From Acidobacteriota bacterium (GTDB lineage Bacteria > Acidobacteriota > Vicinamibacteria > Vicinamibacterales > JAFNAJ01), in NCBI GenBank assembly GCA_023384575.1, contig JAHDVP010000010.1, positions 1-64,000 of the forward strand: a DNA stretch of 64,000 bases. Reading direction: 5' to 3'. This document shows, in pieces, positions 42,973-53,377 of the stretch. Every line of letters begins with the position of its first letter. Position 1 is the stretch's first letter. The translations under genes were made by a program, and so were the position numbers. Under the pieces are notes generated by a model. That model did not search any database. It was given only the letters and a program-made list of their open reading frames with translations, and had not been told where the DNA came from.

Positions 42973-45522
42973 CTACCTGACCACGATGCCCACGAGGCGC
43001 CCGCGCACGACCACGGTACGGACGAGGGTCTTGCCCGCGGTGTGCGCCTGAATCGACGGGTGCGCGAGGGCCGCCGCCTCGATCTCGGCATCCGGGGCGT
43101 CGGCGTCGACGGTGAGGCGCGCACGGACCTTGCCGTTCACCTGCACGGCCATCTCGACCTCCTCGGCGCGCGCGACCGCCTCGTCGAAGGTGGGCCAGCC
43201 CGCCGACGTGACGCCGGCGTCGTGCCCGAGCCGCTCCCAGAGCTCCTCGGCCATGTGCGGCGCAAACGGCGCGAGCATGCGGACGAGCGCGCTGACGGCC
43301 TCGCCGACGACGGCGCGCGTCTCGGTCCGCTCGATCGTCAGCGGCGGCTCATCGGCCTCGGCCCGGCGCCCGGCGCGCAGGCACCCGGCGCGGTCGCAGT
43401 AGAGGTACAGCTCGTTGACGAGCTCCATGAGCGCCGACACCGCGGTGTTCAGGTGGACGCGCGGGTAGAGGTCGGCGCTCATCCGTCTGACGGTGTCGTG
43501 CGTCTTCCGCCGCAGCGCGCGATCGTGCGCGTCGAGCGCCAGCGCCTCCCAGGCGGGGCGCTGCCCGGCGGTGAGCGTCTCGCAGAGCGGCTCGACGAGC
43601 CGCCACACGCGCGCGAGGAACCGGTAGCTGCCCTCGAGGCCGGCGTCGGTCCACTCGACCTCCTTCTCGGGCGGCGCCACGAACATGACGTAGGTGCGGA
43701 GGGCGTCGGCGCCGAACTTCGCGATCATCTCGTCGGGATCGACGACGTTGCCCTTCGACTTCGACATCACGGCGCCGTTTCTGAGCACCATGCCCTGCGT
43801 GAGGAGGCGGGCGAACGGCTCGTCGTGCGACACGAGCCCGAGATCGCGGAAGACCCGCGCGAAGAAGCGCGAGTAGATGAGATGCAGGATGGCGTGCTCG
43901 ACGCCGCCGCTGTAGAAGTCGACCGGCGCCCAGTAGGCGACCTTCGCCGCGTCGAACGGCGCCGAGCCGTTCGTGGGATCGCAGAAGCGATAGAAGTACC
44001 ACGAGGAGTCGACGAACGTGTCCATCGTGTCGGTCTCGCGGCGGGCCGGAGCGCCGCACGCGGGACACGCCGTGTCGACGAAGTCGGCCATCTGCGCCAG
44101 CGGCGAGTCGCCGCGCCCGGTGAACTCCGTCACCATCGGCAGGACCACGGGCAGGTCGGCGTCGGGCACGGGCACGACGCCGCAAGCGTCGCAGTGAATC
44201 ATCGGGATTGGCGTGCCCCAGTACCGCTGGCGCGAAATGCCCCAGTCCTTGAGCCGGTACTGCACCGTGCGGCGACCGAGGCCGCCAGCTTCGGCGTGCA
44301 CGGCCATCCGCTCCCAGGCCTCGCCCGACGGCAGACCGTCGAACGGCCCCGACTGCACCATGGTGCCCGGGCCGTCGTACGCTCCGGCCATCGTCGCGGG
44401 GTCGAGTCCGTCGCCATCCGGCTGCACGACGACGACGATCGGCAGGTCGTACTTGCGGGCGAACTCGAAGTCGCGCTGGTCGTGCGCGGGCACCGCCATC
44501 ACGGCCCCCGTGCCGTACTCGCCGAGCACGAAGTTGGCCACCCAGATGGGCACGGCCACGCCCGTGAACGGGTTCAACGCGAAGCGCCCGGTGAAGAACC
44601 CCTCCTTCTCGACCTCGCCCGACATCCGCGCCACGCGGTCCTGAGCGCGGAACTTCTTGAGGTCGGTGTCGAACGCTGCGGGGTGATCGGCATCCGCCAG
44701 GACCTGCTCGACCAGCGGGTGCTCCGGCGCGAGCAGGACGAACGTCGCGCCGTAGATCGTGTCGATGCGCGTCGTGAAGACCTCGATCGGCCGGCCGGCG
44801 GCGCCGTCGCGGCCCACCAGCGGGAACCCGACCCTCGCGCCCTCGGAGCGGCCGATCCAGTTCCGCTGCATCGTCAGGACCTTCTCTGGCCAGTCCTCGA
44901 GGCCGTCGATGGCGGCGAGCAGCTCGTCGACGTACTCCGTGATGCGGAAGAACCACTGTTCGAGCTCGCGCTGCACGACCGGGGTGCCGCAGCGCCAGCA
45001 GCCGCCATCGACCACCTGCTCGTTGGCCAGCACGGTCTGGCAGCTGCCGCACCAGTTGACCGAGGATCGACGCCGGTACGCCAGGCCGCGCTCGAACATC
45101 CGGAGGAACAGCCACTGGTTCCAGTGGTAGTACTCCGGCAGGCAGGTCGCAATCTCGCGGCCCCAGGCGTAGCTGATGCCCAGGCGCTGGAGCTGCCCCT
45201 TCATGTGGGCGATGTTGTCGAGCGTCCACCGCTCCGGGTGCAGGCCGTGCTTGATCGCGGCGTTCTCGGCCGGCAGCCCGAAGGCATCCCAGCCGAACGG
45301 GTGCAGGACGTTGAACCCCTGCATCCGCTTCAGGCGGGCCACGACGTCGCCGATCATGTAGTTGCGCACGTGCCCGACGTGCGCGTGCCCCGAGGGATAG
45401 GCGAACATCTCGAGGCAGTAGAACTTCGGTCGCGACGGGTCCTCGGACACCTCGAACGCGCCGGAATCGGTCCAGCGCTGCTGCCACTTCTTCTCGATGA
45501 TCTGGGGAGTGTAATCGGCCAC
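42973..45522 (-). CDS. leuS: leucyl-tRNA synthetase
   Basis: An 849-residue class I synthetase. Features are [14 protein letters not shown] at the N-terminus, the HIGH signature in [14 protein letters not shown], a zinc-binding insert ([23 protein letters not shown]), and the CP1 editing domain with [12 protein letters not shown]. The KMSKS loop is [14 protein letters not shown], and the C-terminus ends [15 protein letters not shown]. The start is GTG45522 without a clear ribosome-binding site, 44 bases from the promoter -10. Confidence 0.97.
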   Translation of the reverse strand: MADYTPQIIEKKWQQRWTDSGAFEVSEDPSRPKFYCLEMFAYPSGHAHVGHVRNYMIGDVVARLKRMQGFNVLHPFGWDAFGLPAENAAIKHGLHPERWTLDNIAHMKGQLQRLGISYAWGREIATCLPEYYHWNQWLFLRMFERGLAYRRRSSVNWCGSCQTVLANEQVVDGGCWRCGTPVVQRELEQWFFRITEYVDELLAAIDGLEDWPEKVLTMQRNWIGRSEGARVGFPLVGRDGAAGRPIEVFTTRIDTIYGATFVLLAPEHPLVEQVLADADHPAAFDTDLKKFRAQDRVARMSGEVEKEGFFTGRFALNPFTGVAVPIWVANFVLGEYGTGAVMAVPAHDQRDFEFARKYDLPIVVVVQPDGDGLDPATMAGAYDGPGTMVQSGPFDGLPSGEAWERMAVHAEAGGLGRRTVQYRLKDWGISRQRYWGTPIPMIHCDACGVVPVPDADLPVVLPMVTEFTGRGDSPLAQMADFVDTACPACGAPARRETDTMDTFVDSSWYFYRFCDPTNGSAPFDAAKVAYWAPVDFYSGGVEHAILHLIYSRFFARVFRDLGLVSHDEPFARLLTQGMVLRNGAVMSKSKGNVVDPDEMIAKFGADALRTYVMFVAPPEKEVEWTDAGLEGSYRFLARVWRLVEPLCETLTAGQRPAWEALALDAHDRALRRKTHDTVRRMSADLYPRVHLNTAVSALMELVNELYLYCDRAGCLRAGRRAEADEPPLTIERTETRAVVGEAVSALVRMLAPFAPHMAEELWERLGHDAGVTSAGWPTFDEAVARAEEVEMAVQVNGKVRARLTVDADAPDAEIEAAALAHPSIQAHTAGKTLVRTVVVRGRLVGIVVR

Positions 45523-45565
45523 GGCGGTTCGGTCGGTGCGGGTCGTTGAAACCGGTGAACTTCAG

Positions 45566-45571
45566 ATTATA
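45566..45571 (-). promoter_or_regulatory. -10 box of leuS within the end of the upstream gene
   Basis: TATAAT on the minus strand (45571 to 45566). Its TAA (45569-45567) is the stop codon of the histone-deacetylase-like gene, so the leuS promoter begins inside that coding region. Predicted start 45559, leader 37 bases. Confidence 0.5.
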
Positions 45572-46589
45572 GCGCAGGCCAGTACGGCGCCAGCGCCCGG
45601 CGGGCCGCCGCGACCGCCGCGCGCGCGCGCACCGTGTCGCCGGCCACGGGCGACGGCGCGGCCGCCGGCGTGTCGAGCGCGTCGAGGCTCGCCTCGAGGC
45701 TCGCCGCGAGCGCGTGCAGGTCGTACCCGCCCTCCGTGACGAGCACGAGCCGCCCCCCGGCCAGCGCCGACGCGACCGCCCAGACGTGGGCGGTCATGAC
45801 GCCGAAACCCTCGGCGGTCAGGCGCATCCCTCCCAGCGGGTCCCGATAATGGGCATCGTAGCCGGCTGAGAGCACCACGAGACCCGGGGCGAAGCACTCC
45901 AGCAGGGGTACGACGCACTCACGGAAGGCCAGGTCGTAGTCGGCGTCGGTCGCTCCGGCTTCCAGGGCGAGGTTGGCGGTTCGTCCGAGGCCAGGTCCCC
46001 GGCCGACGTCGGCCGGCGCCCCGGTGCCGGGATAGAACGGGTACTGGTGCAGCGAGACGTAGAGCACGTCGGGATCGGCCTCGAACATCGCCTCGGTCCC
46101 GTTGCCGTGGTGCACGTCGAAGTCGACGACCGCCACGCGGCCGACGCCGCGGGCACGGGCGTGCGCCGCGGCCACGGCGGCGTTGTTGAACAGGCAGAAG
46201 CCCATCGCCGCCGCCGGCTCGGCATGGTGCCCGGGCGGTCGGACGAGGGCCGCGGACGGCCGTTGGCGCTCGATGGCCTCGTCGACCGCCTGGCACGCGG
46301 CCCCGGCCGCGAGCCTGGCGAGGTCGACGGTCTCCGGCGAGGTGAACGTGTCGGGGTCGAGCGCGACGGTCCGGCCGGCCATGGCCGCCATCGTGTCGAC
46401 GTACCCGCCGTCGTGCACGCGCACCAGCTCCTCGCGCGAGGCCTCGCGCGGCGCGATCAGTCGAACGCCACGGCTCCCCCAGCGTGCCGCCACGGCGTCG
46501 AAGACGGCCGCGCGCTCGACCCGCTCGGGGTGTCCCGGCGGCGTGACGTGTCCGGCGAACCGCGGCGTCGTGATGAGATCAATCGGCAT
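45567..46589 (-). CDS. histone-deacetylase-like (class II) hydrolase
   Basis: A 340-residue arginase-fold deacetylase. Catalytic features are RPPGHHAEP (His121, His122), the zinc ligands in VDFDVHHGNGTE (Asp156, Asp158, His160), MGFCLFNNAA and LVLSAGYDAH. Bacterial members (HDAH, acetylpolyamine amidohydrolase, AcuC) remove acetyl groups from small molecules or proteins. The downstream position to an acyltransferase and ETF genes would fit acetyl or acyl turnover, which is inference. ATG46589 overlaps the stop of the DUF374 gene by about 11 bases. Confidence 0.92.
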   Translation of the reverse strand: MPIDLITTPRFAGHVTPPGHPERVERAAVFDAVAARWGSRGVRLIAPREASREELVRVHDGGYVDTMAAMAGRTVALDPDTFTSPETVDLARLAAGAACQAVDEAIERQRPSAALVRPPGHHAEPAAAMGFCLFNNAAVAAAHARARGVGRVAVVDFDVHHGNGTEAMFEADPDVLYVSLHQYPFYPGTGAPADVGRGPGLGRTANLALEAGATDADYDLAFRECVVPLLECFAPGLVVLSAGYDAHYRDPLGGMRLTAEGFGVMTAHVWAVASALAGGRLVLVTEGGYDLHALAASLEASLDALDTPAAAPSPVAGDTVRARAAVAAARRALAPYWPAL

Positions 46590-47283
46590 CGGCACGTCCC
46601 GCGAGCGCCCTCGCGGCCGGCCCGAGGCTGACGAGCACTGCCTCGAGGTCGGCCCGCCTCGCCTCGAGCCCCTCGTCGTCGAAGTCGGCCGGCACGACGA
46701 ACGGCGGTGCGATGACCATCGCGACGCGGCTGAACGGCTTCGGCACGAGCGTGCGATCCCAGCTCGGGGCCGTCCACGCCCGGTCGGCCTCGATGTGGAA
46801 CGGCACGATGGGGCTGCCCGTGGCACGGGCCAGCCACACGACCCCGGGCTGGACCCGGCCGGCCGGCCCCCGCGGGCCGTCGACGGTGAAGGCCGTGGCC
46901 GAACCTCGCTGCATGTCGCGTTTCATCTGGATCAGCGCCCGGATGCCGCCGCGCGACGTCGAGCCGCGCGCGGTGCCGTAGCCGAACCGCGCGATGATTC
47001 GCGCGATCCACTCCCCGTCGAAGTTCTCGCTCGTCATCACGACGATGCCGCGGCGCTGGAAGAAGACCATCCCGGGCAGGATGCGGCCGTGCCAGAACGC
47101 GATGATGGGTGGGCGCCCCGCGGCCTCGACCGCCGCGAGGTGTTCACGGCCCTCGACGACCCACCTGAACGTCCGGCCGAGCGCCGCGGCCAGCGGATAG
47201 CCGACGGCGGCGATGGTGGCCACCTGCCAGCGCTTCGCGCGCGACGCGCGCCAGTCGTCGGTCCGGGTCGTCGTGGCGTTCAC
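46579..47283 (-). CDS. DUF374 lysophospholipid acyltransferase-family protein
   Basis: A 234-residue LPLAT-superfamily protein. The PlsC-like block IIAFWHGRILPGMVFFQRR has the HxxxxD motif replaced by HGRILP, as usual in DUF374. SRGGIRALIQMKRDM and FTVDGPRGPAGRVQPGVVWL are the other family blocks; the latter matches the lipid-A-type KDO acyltransferase relatives. The acceptor is probably a lysophospholipid or a lipid A precursor and is not fixed by sequence. GTG47283 overlaps the fadF stop (GTGA). Confidence 0.88.
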   Translation of the reverse strand: MNATTTRTDDWRASRAKRWQVATIAAVGYPLAAALGRTFRWVVEGREHLAAVEAAGRPPIIAFWHGRILPGMVFFQRRGIVVMTSENFDGEWIARIIARFGYGTARGSTSRGGIRALIQMKRDMQRGSATAFTVDGPRGPAGRVQPGVVWLARATGSPIVPFHIEADRAWTAPSWDRTLVPKPFSRVAMVIAPPFVVPADFDDEGLEARRADLEAVLVSLGPAARALAGRADAD

Positions 47284-49130
47284 GCCTGGGGCGTCGGGCC
47301 CGCGCCAGCCACGGGCGGCGCAGCGGATTTCAGGCGGCCATCGACGTAGGTCATCAGGTCGACCATCTCCGTCGAGGCGTTGGCGCTGGCCTGCGCCCCC
47401 TTCAGCATGATCGAGCAGAACGGGCAGGCCATCACGACGGTGCCGGCCCCGGTGGCCTGGAGCTGCTCGAAGCGTTCCTGACTGATGCGCTTGCCCGCTT
47501 CGTGTTCCTCGAACAGCAGACCGCCGCCCGCGCCGCAGCAGAACGGGTTGTCGCGGTGGCGCACGGGCTCGCGAACGACGGCGCCCACGCGTTCGAGCAG
47601 CGCGCGCGGCTCCTCGTGGTGCCCGGCGTACCGCCCGAGATAACACGGGTCGTGGAACGTCACCTCGCCGGCCGCCGGGAGACGGACGTCGGTCGTCAGC
47701 CCGGCGACGAGCACCGACGAGTGGATGACGTCAGCCTCGAACCCGAACAGCCGGTAGTCGTGGCCGATCGTCTTGAGGCAGTGTGGACACGAGGTGACGA
47801 TCTTCTTGACGCCAGCCGTCGTGAACGCGTCGATGTTCTGCGTCGCGAGCTCCTGGTACATGAACTCGTTGCCCGCACGCTTGGCGACGTCGCCGGTGCA
47901 GCGTTCGCTCGCGAGCACGCCGAAGGTCACGCCCCTCGAGCGCAGGATCTCGAAGAGCGCGCGCAGCGACTTCTGGAAATCGGCCTCGAACGCCCCCGCG
48001 CAGCCGAGCCAGACGAGGTACTCGTGGCGTGTCGGATCGAAGATCTCGAGGCCGGCCGCCTGCACGAACTTCTGCCGCTGGTCGTACAGCAGCCCCCAGA
48101 TGTTGCCGCGGCGTTCGAGATTCGTGAAGACGGGTCCCAGGTAATCGGCGGCCTCGCCGTTCGACACCAGGCCACGCCGCGCCCCGATGATCACCGGCAG
48201 GTGCTCGACGCCCACCGGGCACTGGTTCTCGCACGCACCGCAGGTGGTGCACTGCCACAACACGCCCTCGTCGAAGACGTCGACGAGCTTCGCGTCGAGC
48301 CGGCCGGCGAGCAGGGCGTCCTCGCCCTGCAGGATCAGCTGTTTCGGATTGAGCGCCTTGCCGGTCGCGTACGCCGGGCAGTTCTCCTGGCACCGGCCGC
48401 ACTCGACGCAGGTGAACGCGTCGAGCACCTGCTTCGATGGCAGATCCCTCAGCGTCTCGAGCCCGACCTGCTCCTTCTCGAAGTCGAGGTTGGGCACGGT
48501 GCCGAGCACCGGCGACTTGAGGAACACGGTGAGCGGCGAGACGACCAGGTGCAGGTGCTTCGAGTTCGGGATGAGCGCGAGGAACGCGAGGATCACCAGC
48601 ATGTGGATCCACCAGTTCACGCGCCCGGCGAGCCCTCCCTCGAGGCGGAACTCGAGCAGGAAGGTGGCCATGAGCGTGACGATGAAGAAGCCAATGAGGA
48701 TCGACTCCTTCGAGACGGTGGCTCCGAGCTCCGGCGGCTGCACGATCCCGCGTCGAACGAGCAGCGCGACGATGCCGGCGAGCACGGCGACGCAGAACGG
48801 CACCAGCGCCAGCTTGTAGTAATGGAAGAAGGTCGTGCCCGTCAGGTCGGCGAGGCCGAGACCGCGGAGCATCTCGACGAGCGTGTAGCCGCCGAAGGCC
48901 ACGAACCCCCAGAAGACGAAGAGGTGGGCGAAGCCCACGACCGGCTTGGCCCGGATGACCTTCGTCTGGAAGACGACCTCGCTGACGAAGCGAGTCACGC
49001 GGCCGGGCAGATCGGCCAGGTCGAAGTTGTCGGGTGCCGCCTTGACGAGTCGGACGCGCGTCGCAATCTGCGCGCCGAACCAGCCGACGGCGGCGAGGAA
49101 GACGACCCAGAACGCGAGAACCTCGACCAT
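47280..49130 (-). CDS. membrane-bound FeS oxidoreductase (FadF/HdrD-like)
   Basis: A 616-residue protein. The N-terminal half has five to six membrane helices of the NarI-like type (about 5-215). Two ferredoxin-type 4Fe-4S sites follow, [12 protein letters not shown] and [12 protein letters not shown]. Two CCG domains close the protein, with [23 protein letters not shown] and [10 protein letters not shown]. Such proteins take electrons from ETF and reduce membrane quinone. Next to etfA and etfB, this is most likely the ETF:menaquinone oxidoreductase of fatty-acid beta-oxidation. Confidence 0.92.
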   Translation of the reverse strand: MVEVLAFWVVFLAAVGWFGAQIATRVRLVKAAPDNFDLADLPGRVTRFVSEVVFQTKVIRAKPVVGFAHLFVFWGFVAFGGYTLVEMLRGLGLADLTGTTFFHYYKLALVPFCVAVLAGIVALLVRRGIVQPPELGATVSKESILIGFFIVTLMATFLLEFRLEGGLAGRVNWWIHMLVILAFLALIPNSKHLHLVVSPLTVFLKSPVLGTVPNLDFEKEQVGLETLRDLPSKQVLDAFTCVECGRCQENCPAYATGKALNPKQLILQGEDALLAGRLDAKLVDVFDEGVLWQCTTCGACENQCPVGVEHLPVIIGARRGLVSNGEAADYLGPVFTNLERRGNIWGLLYDQRQKFVQAAGLEIFDPTRHEYLVWLGCAGAFEADFQKSLRALFEILRSRGVTFGVLASERCTGDVAKRAGNEFMYQELATQNIDAFTTAGVKKIVTSCPHCLKTIGHDYRLFGFEADVIHSSVLVAGLTTDVRLPAAGEVTFHDPCYLGRYAGHHEEPRALLERVGAVVREPVRHRDNPFCCGAGGGLLFEEHEAGKRISQERFEQLQATGAGTVVMACPFCSIMLKGAQASANASTEMVDLMTYVDGRLKSAAPPVAGAGPTPQA

Positions 49131-49233
49131 GATGTCCGCCCGTGCGCCGTGGCGCGCTCGCCGCCGGCGCGGGCCGCCGGCGGTGTCCGCTTCCCCTGCG
49201 TCGGCGGGCCGGTCGGCAGGCCCGCCGTCGCAC

Positions 49234-50193
49234 CTACGACTTCAGCGCCTCGATCATCGGCGGCACGACGTCGAAGAGGTCCGCGGCAATCCCGAAATCG
49301 GCGACCTCGAAAATCGGCGCCTCGGGATCCTTGTTGATGGCGACGATGGTACGCGTCCCCTTCATGCCGACGACGTGCTGGATGGCGCCGGAGATGCCGA
49401 GCGCGAGGTACAGCTTCGGCGCGACGGTCTGGCCCGAGCTGCCCACCTGTCGATCCATCGGGAGCCAGCCGGCATCGCAGATGGGGCGCGACGCGGCGAG
49501 CTCGGCGCTCAGCGCCTCGGCGAGCTGCTTGGCGAGTTCGATGTGTTCCGGCCCCTTGATGCCGCGTCCGACCGAGACGATGCGCTCGGCCGCCGTCAGG
49601 TCGACGGCCTGCTTGGCCTCCTTGAACGGCGCCTCCGGTACCTGGCGCACGGTCACGCCGGCGAAACTGACGGGCACGACGCGCACCGGTGCCGCTTCCC
49701 CGCCCTTCTGGAGGGCGTCGAGCTTGTAGGCGCCGATCTGGAACGTGACGAAGTGCGGGGCCGGCCCCTCGGCCACGACGTCGGCGTGGAGCTTCGCCTG
49801 GAACATCGGCCGGCCGAACGCCAGACCGCTGCCGTGCGCCTTCGTCGAGACGACGTCGGTGATGAGCCCGCGATCGAGCCGAGCGGCGAGCTTGGGCGCG
49901 AAATCGCGTGCCTGGTACGTGTGCGGGATGAAGACGAGCGACGGCTGCTCGGCGGTGATGACCTCGACGAGCGCGTGGGTGACGCCGTCGGCGGTGTACT
50001 CGGCGAGCTCGGGCGCCTGCACGGCGAGCACCTCCGTCACCGCCGCCGCCGCGAGCTCCTGCGCGGCGGTCGCGACGTCGGCTCCCACGACGGCGACCTT
50101 CACGGGTTCTCCGGTGCCCTGGGCGGCGACGATCGACTCCCAGCTGGCCCGGTTCAGCTTGCCTTCACGCTGTTCCGCAATGACGAGAATCAT
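49234..50193 (-). CDS. etfA: electron transfer flavoprotein alpha subunit
   Basis: A 319-residue subunit carrying FAD. The N-terminal domain opens [19 protein letters not shown]. The C-terminal FAD domain shows [20 protein letters not shown] (end of the hinge), [18 protein letters not shown] and [20 protein letters not shown]. Pairs with etfB 34 bp upstream and delivers electrons to the FadF-like protein downstream. Confidence 0.97.
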   Translation of the reverse strand: MILVIAEQREGKLNRASWESIVAAQGTGEPVKVAVVGADVATAAQELAAAAVTEVLAVQAPELAEYTADGVTHALVEVITAEQPSLVFIPHTYQARDFAPKLAARLDRGLITDVVSTKAHGSGLAFGRPMFQAKLHADVVAEGPAPHFVTFQIGAYKLDALQKGGEAAPVRVVPVSFAGVTVRQVPEAPFKEAKQAVDLTAAERIVSVGRGIKGPEHIELAKQLAEALSAELAASRPICDAGWLPMDRQVGSSGQTVAPKLYLALGISGAIQHVVGMKGTRTIVAINKDPEAPIFEVADFGIAADLFDVVPPMIEALKS

Positions 50194-50227
50194 GGCAGGT
50201 GCTGTCCTCTGGGCGGAATACCGCGCC

Positions 50228-50989
50228 CTAGAAAACCCGGGCCTCTTCGCGAAGCACCCGAACGAGCTCCTTGGCGGCCTCGGCAGGCGTGCCGCCCAGC
50301 ATGCGGGTCTGCTTCGTCTTCTCCGGGAAACTCAGATTGACGATCCGCTGGCGCGCCACGAGCCCCGCCGGCGCCTCCACCCGGCGGATCTCCTTCTTCT
50401 TGGCCGCCATGATGCCCTTGAGCGTGGCGTAGCGCAGCTGGTTGATCCCGCTCTGAATGGTGACGAGCGCAGGCAGGGGCAGGGTCACCCACTGGAACCA
50501 CCCGCCCTCGAGCTCGCGCTTCACGCGCAGCCGGCCGTCGGTCACCTGCACTTCCATGATGATCGTGGCGTGAGCCAGACCGAGCTTCTCCGCCAGCACG
50601 ACGCCAACCTGGGCGAAGCCCTGGTCGTCGGATTGCAGGCCGGCGAGCACGAGGTCGACCTGCTCGTCGCGGATGGCGGCGGCGAGGGCGTCGGCCACCC
50701 CGAACGCGTCGGTGGTGGCGAGCGCGTCGTCTTCCACGTGGATCGCGCGGTCGGCTCCACGGGCGAGCGCCTCGCGCAGCACCTGGGCCACGCGCGTCGG
50801 GCCCGCCGAGACGACGATGACCTCGCCGCCGTGCTGCTCTTTGAGGCGCAGGGCCTCCTCGAGCGCATACGCGTCGGGCTCGTTCATCTCGAAGCTGGCG
50901 TCCTGGTCGCGCACCCAGGTCTTGTCGTCGTTGACCCGCAGCTGCCACTCGCGGGTCACGACCTGCTTGACGCAGACAGCGATCTTCAT
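50228..50989 (-). CDS. etfB: electron transfer flavoprotein beta subunit
   Basis: A 253-residue AMP-binding subunit: MKIAVCVKQV start, NEPDAYALEEALRLKE, VDLVLAGLQSDDQGFAQVG and the C-terminal ATLKGIMAAKKKEI. ATG50989 is set by AGGAA just upstream and by the family N-terminus. First gene of etfB-etfA-fadF. It accepts electrons from acyl-CoA dehydrogenases, none of which is in the window. Confidence 0.97.
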   Translation of the reverse strand: MKIAVCVKQVVTREWQLRVNDDKTWVRDQDASFEMNEPDAYALEEALRLKEQHGGEVIVVSAGPTRVAQVLREALARGADRAIHVEDDALATTDAFGVADALAAAIRDEQVDLVLAGLQSDDQGFAQVGVVLAEKLGLAHATIIMEVQVTDGRLRVKRELEGGWFQWVTLPLPALVTIQSGINQLRYATLKGIMAAKKKEIRRVEAPAGLVARQRIVNLSFPEKTKQTRMLGGTPAEAAKELVRVLREEARVF

Positions 50990-51122
50990 AGGCGTTCCTG
51001 GCGATGAAGGAATGGACGGGCCGGGCACCGGGCGGCCCGGCAGCTGCCGCACTGCGGCATTCTACCCCAGAAGCCCTGCCGTTCGCACCGGCGTCGGCCA
51101 CGGCGCGATGCCGCGGTGCGGC

Positions 51123-52367
51123 TCACGCGCCGTCGAACCGCCGGAGCAGCAGCGCGGCGTTGGTCCCACCGAACCCGAACGAGTTCGACAGGGCGTAGGT
51201 GATGGCCATGGACCGGGCCGCGTGGGGCACGTAGTCGAGGTCGCAGCCGTCGTCCGGGTGGTCGAGATTGATGGTGGGCGGCGCGATCTGATGCCGGAGC
51301 GCGAGCGCGACGATGCCGGCCTCGAGTCCGCCCGCTGCGCCGAGCAGGTGTCCGTGCATCGACTTGGTCGACGACACGGCGAGCCGGTAGGCGTGGTCGC
51401 CGAAGCACCGCTTGATCGCCATCGTCTCGGTGGGGTCGTTGAGGGGCGTCGACGTGCCGTGGGCGTTGATGTAGTCGACCTGGTCCGGACGGACGCCGGC
51501 CTTGGCGAGCGCCATCTGGATCACCCGCACCGCGCCGTCGGCGTCTTCCGGCTGCGCGGTCATGTGGAAGGCATCCGACGTCATGCCGTACCCGACGACC
51601 TCGGCGTAGACGCTCGCGCCGCGCGCCAGGGCGCGCTCGTACTCCTCGAGCACGAGGACACCGGCGCCCTCGCCGATGATGAACCCGTCGCGATCGCGGT
51701 CGAAGGGCCGGCTCGCGCGCTCGGGCTCGTCGTTGCGGGTCGAGAGCGCCCGCATGGCCGCGAAGCCCCCGACGCCCATCGGCGTGATGGCCGCCTCCGA
51801 GCCCCCGGCAATCATGACGTCGGCGTCACCTCGCCGGATGATCTCGTAGGCATCGCCGATGGCGTGGGCCGAGGCGGAGCAGGCCGTGCAGGTGGCCGAA
51901 TTGGGTCCCTTGGCGCCGAACCGGATCGAGACCTGGCCGGCGGCGAGGTTGATGATGGCGGAAGGGATGAAGAACGGCGAGATCTTCCGCGGACCGCCGG
52001 CGAGATACGCGGCGTGCTCGCGCTCGATGGTCCCGAACCCGCCGATGCCCGACGCGATGAAGACGCCGACGCGGGTGGCGATGTCGGGCGTGATCGCCAG
52101 CGCGGCATCGTCGACCGCGAACTGCGAGGCGGCGATGGCGTACTGGATGAAGACGTCGACCTTCTTGACGTCCTTCTTCTCGACGTACTGCAGGGGGTCG
52201 AATCCCTTGACTTCGCCCGCGATGCGCGTCGAGAAACCAGACGAGTCGAAGTGCGTGATCGGGCCGACTCCACTCCTGCCCGCGCAGAGCGCCGCCCAGT
52301 TCGCCTCGGTTCCAATCCCGAGCGACGAGACCAGCCCGACGCCCGTGACGACAACTCGCCTGCTCAA
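51123..52367 (-). CDS. fabF: 3-oxoacyl-ACP synthase II
   Basis: A 414-residue condensing enzyme for chain elongation. The nucleophile cysteine is in TACSASAHAIGDAY, and the two histidines are in NAHGTSTPLND and STKSMHGHLLGAAG. It ends SFGFGGTNAALLLRRF. It lies 14 bases after acpP in the order fabD-fabG-acpP-fabF, the classical fatty-acid cluster. Confidence 0.98.
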   Translation of the reverse strand: MSRRVVVTGVGLVSSLGIGTEANWAALCAGRSGVGPITHFDSSGFSTRIAGEVKGFDPLQYVEKKDVKKVDVFIQYAIAASQFAVDDAALAITPDIATRVGVFIASGIGGFGTIEREHAAYLAGGPRKISPFFIPSAIINLAAGQVSIRFGAKGPNSATCTACSASAHAIGDAYEIIRRGDADVMIAGGSEAAITPMGVGGFAAMRALSTRNDEPERASRPFDRDRDGFIIGEGAGVLVLEEYERALARGASVYAEVVGYGMTSDAFHMTAQPEDADGAVRVIQMALAKAGVRPDQVDYINAHGTSTPLNDPTETMAIKRCFGDHAYRLAVSSTKSMHGHLLGAAGGLEAGIVALALRHQIAPPTINLDHPDDGCDLDYVPHAARSMAITYALSNSFGFGGTNAALLLRRFDGA

Positions 52368-52381
52368 TCGGCCTCCCGGGT

Positions 52382-52624
52382 CTACTTCTTCGCCTTGGCG
52401 CGGCCCTCGATGTACTCGATGGCTTCCTTGACGCGCGTGATCTTCTCGGCTTCCTCGTCGGGAATCTCGATGCCGAACTCTTCCTCGAACGCCATGACGA
52501 GCTCGACCACGTCCAGCGAGTCGGCGCCGAGATCCTCGACGAACGACGCGTCTGCGGTGACCTCTTCCTCGTCGACGCCGAGCTGCTCGACGATGATGCT
52601 CTTGACCTTGTCAGCTACCGCCAT
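52382..52624 (-). CDS. acpP: acyl carrier protein
   Basis: An 80-residue acidic protein. The phosphopantetheine serine is Ser36 in the DSL motif of [15 protein letters not shown]. The tail EGRAKAKK is basic. It carries growing fatty acids as thioesters. AGGAGGT-type sequence precedes ATG52624. It sits between fabG (9 bp) and fabF (14 bp). Confidence 0.98.
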   Translation of the reverse strand: MAVADKVKSIIVEQLGVDEEEVTADASFVEDLGADSLDVVELVMAFEEEFGIEIPDEEAEKITRVKEAIEYIEGRAKAKK

Positions 52625-52633
52625 CGGAACCTC

Positions 52634-53377
52634 CTAGGTGTACATCCCGCCGTTGACGGCGAGAACCTGCCCGGTAATATACGCTGCCGCGTCCGAAGCC
52701 ACGAAGCACACGGCCGCGGCCACGTCGTCGGGCGTACCGAGGCGCCCGAGCGGAATGCGCGACGTCCAGTCGACCCGCGCGTCTTCGGTGAGCGAACGCG
52801 TCATGTCGGTCTCGATCAGGCCCGGCGCGACGACGTTGACCGTGACCTGCCGCGACGCGACCTCGCGGGCGAGGGCCTTCGCGAACCCGATGATCCCCGC
52901 CTTCGACGCGGCGTAGTTCGCCTGGCCGGCATTGCCCATCTGGCCGACGACCGAACTCACGCAGATGATCCGCCCGGCGCGCTGCCTGATCATCGTCCGC
53001 AACACCGCCTGCGTGCAGAGGAAGGTCCCGGTGAGGTTCGTCGACACCACCTCGTCCCATTCCTCGCGCTTCATGCGCATCAGCAGCTGATCGCGAGTGA
53101 TCCCGGCGTTGTTGACGAGGATGTCGATCCGCCCGAACCTGGCGAGCGCCGCGTCGGCCACGGCGGGCGCCGACGCCGGGTCGGTGAGGTCGAGCGCGAC
53201 CGTCAGCGCCTGTCCTCCCGCGGCGGCGATCTCGGCGGCCGTCGACGCCGCGTGGTCGCCGCGCGCCGCCGCCACGACGGCGGCCCCCGACCGGCCGAGC
53301 GCGAGCGCCACGGCGCGCCCAATCCCTCGTGACGCCCCCGTCACGATCGCGACTTTGCCCGTGAGATCGATGGTCAC
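52634..53377 (-). CDS. fabG: 3-oxoacyl-ACP reductase
   Basis: A 247-residue short-chain dehydrogenase reducing 3-oxoacyl-ACP with NADPH. The cofactor loop TGASRGIGRAV (13-23), NNAGITRD (89-96) and the catalytic set Ser142, Tyr155 and Lys159 (QANYAASKAG) are visible. It ends ITGQVLAVNGGMYT. ATG53377 overlaps the fabD stop by four bases (ATGA). Confidence 0.98.
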   Translation of the reverse strand: MTIDLTGKVAIVTGASRGIGRAVALALGRSGAAVVAAARGDHAASTAAEIAAAGGQALTVALDLTDPASAPAVADAALARFGRIDILVNNAGITRDQLLMRMKREEWDEVVSTNLTGTFLCTQAVLRTMIRQRAGRIICVSSVVGQMGNAGQANYAASKAGIIGFAKALAREVASRQVTVNVVAPGLIETDMTRSLTEDARVDWTSRIPLGRLGTPDDVAAAVCFVASDAAAYITGQVLAVNGGMYT

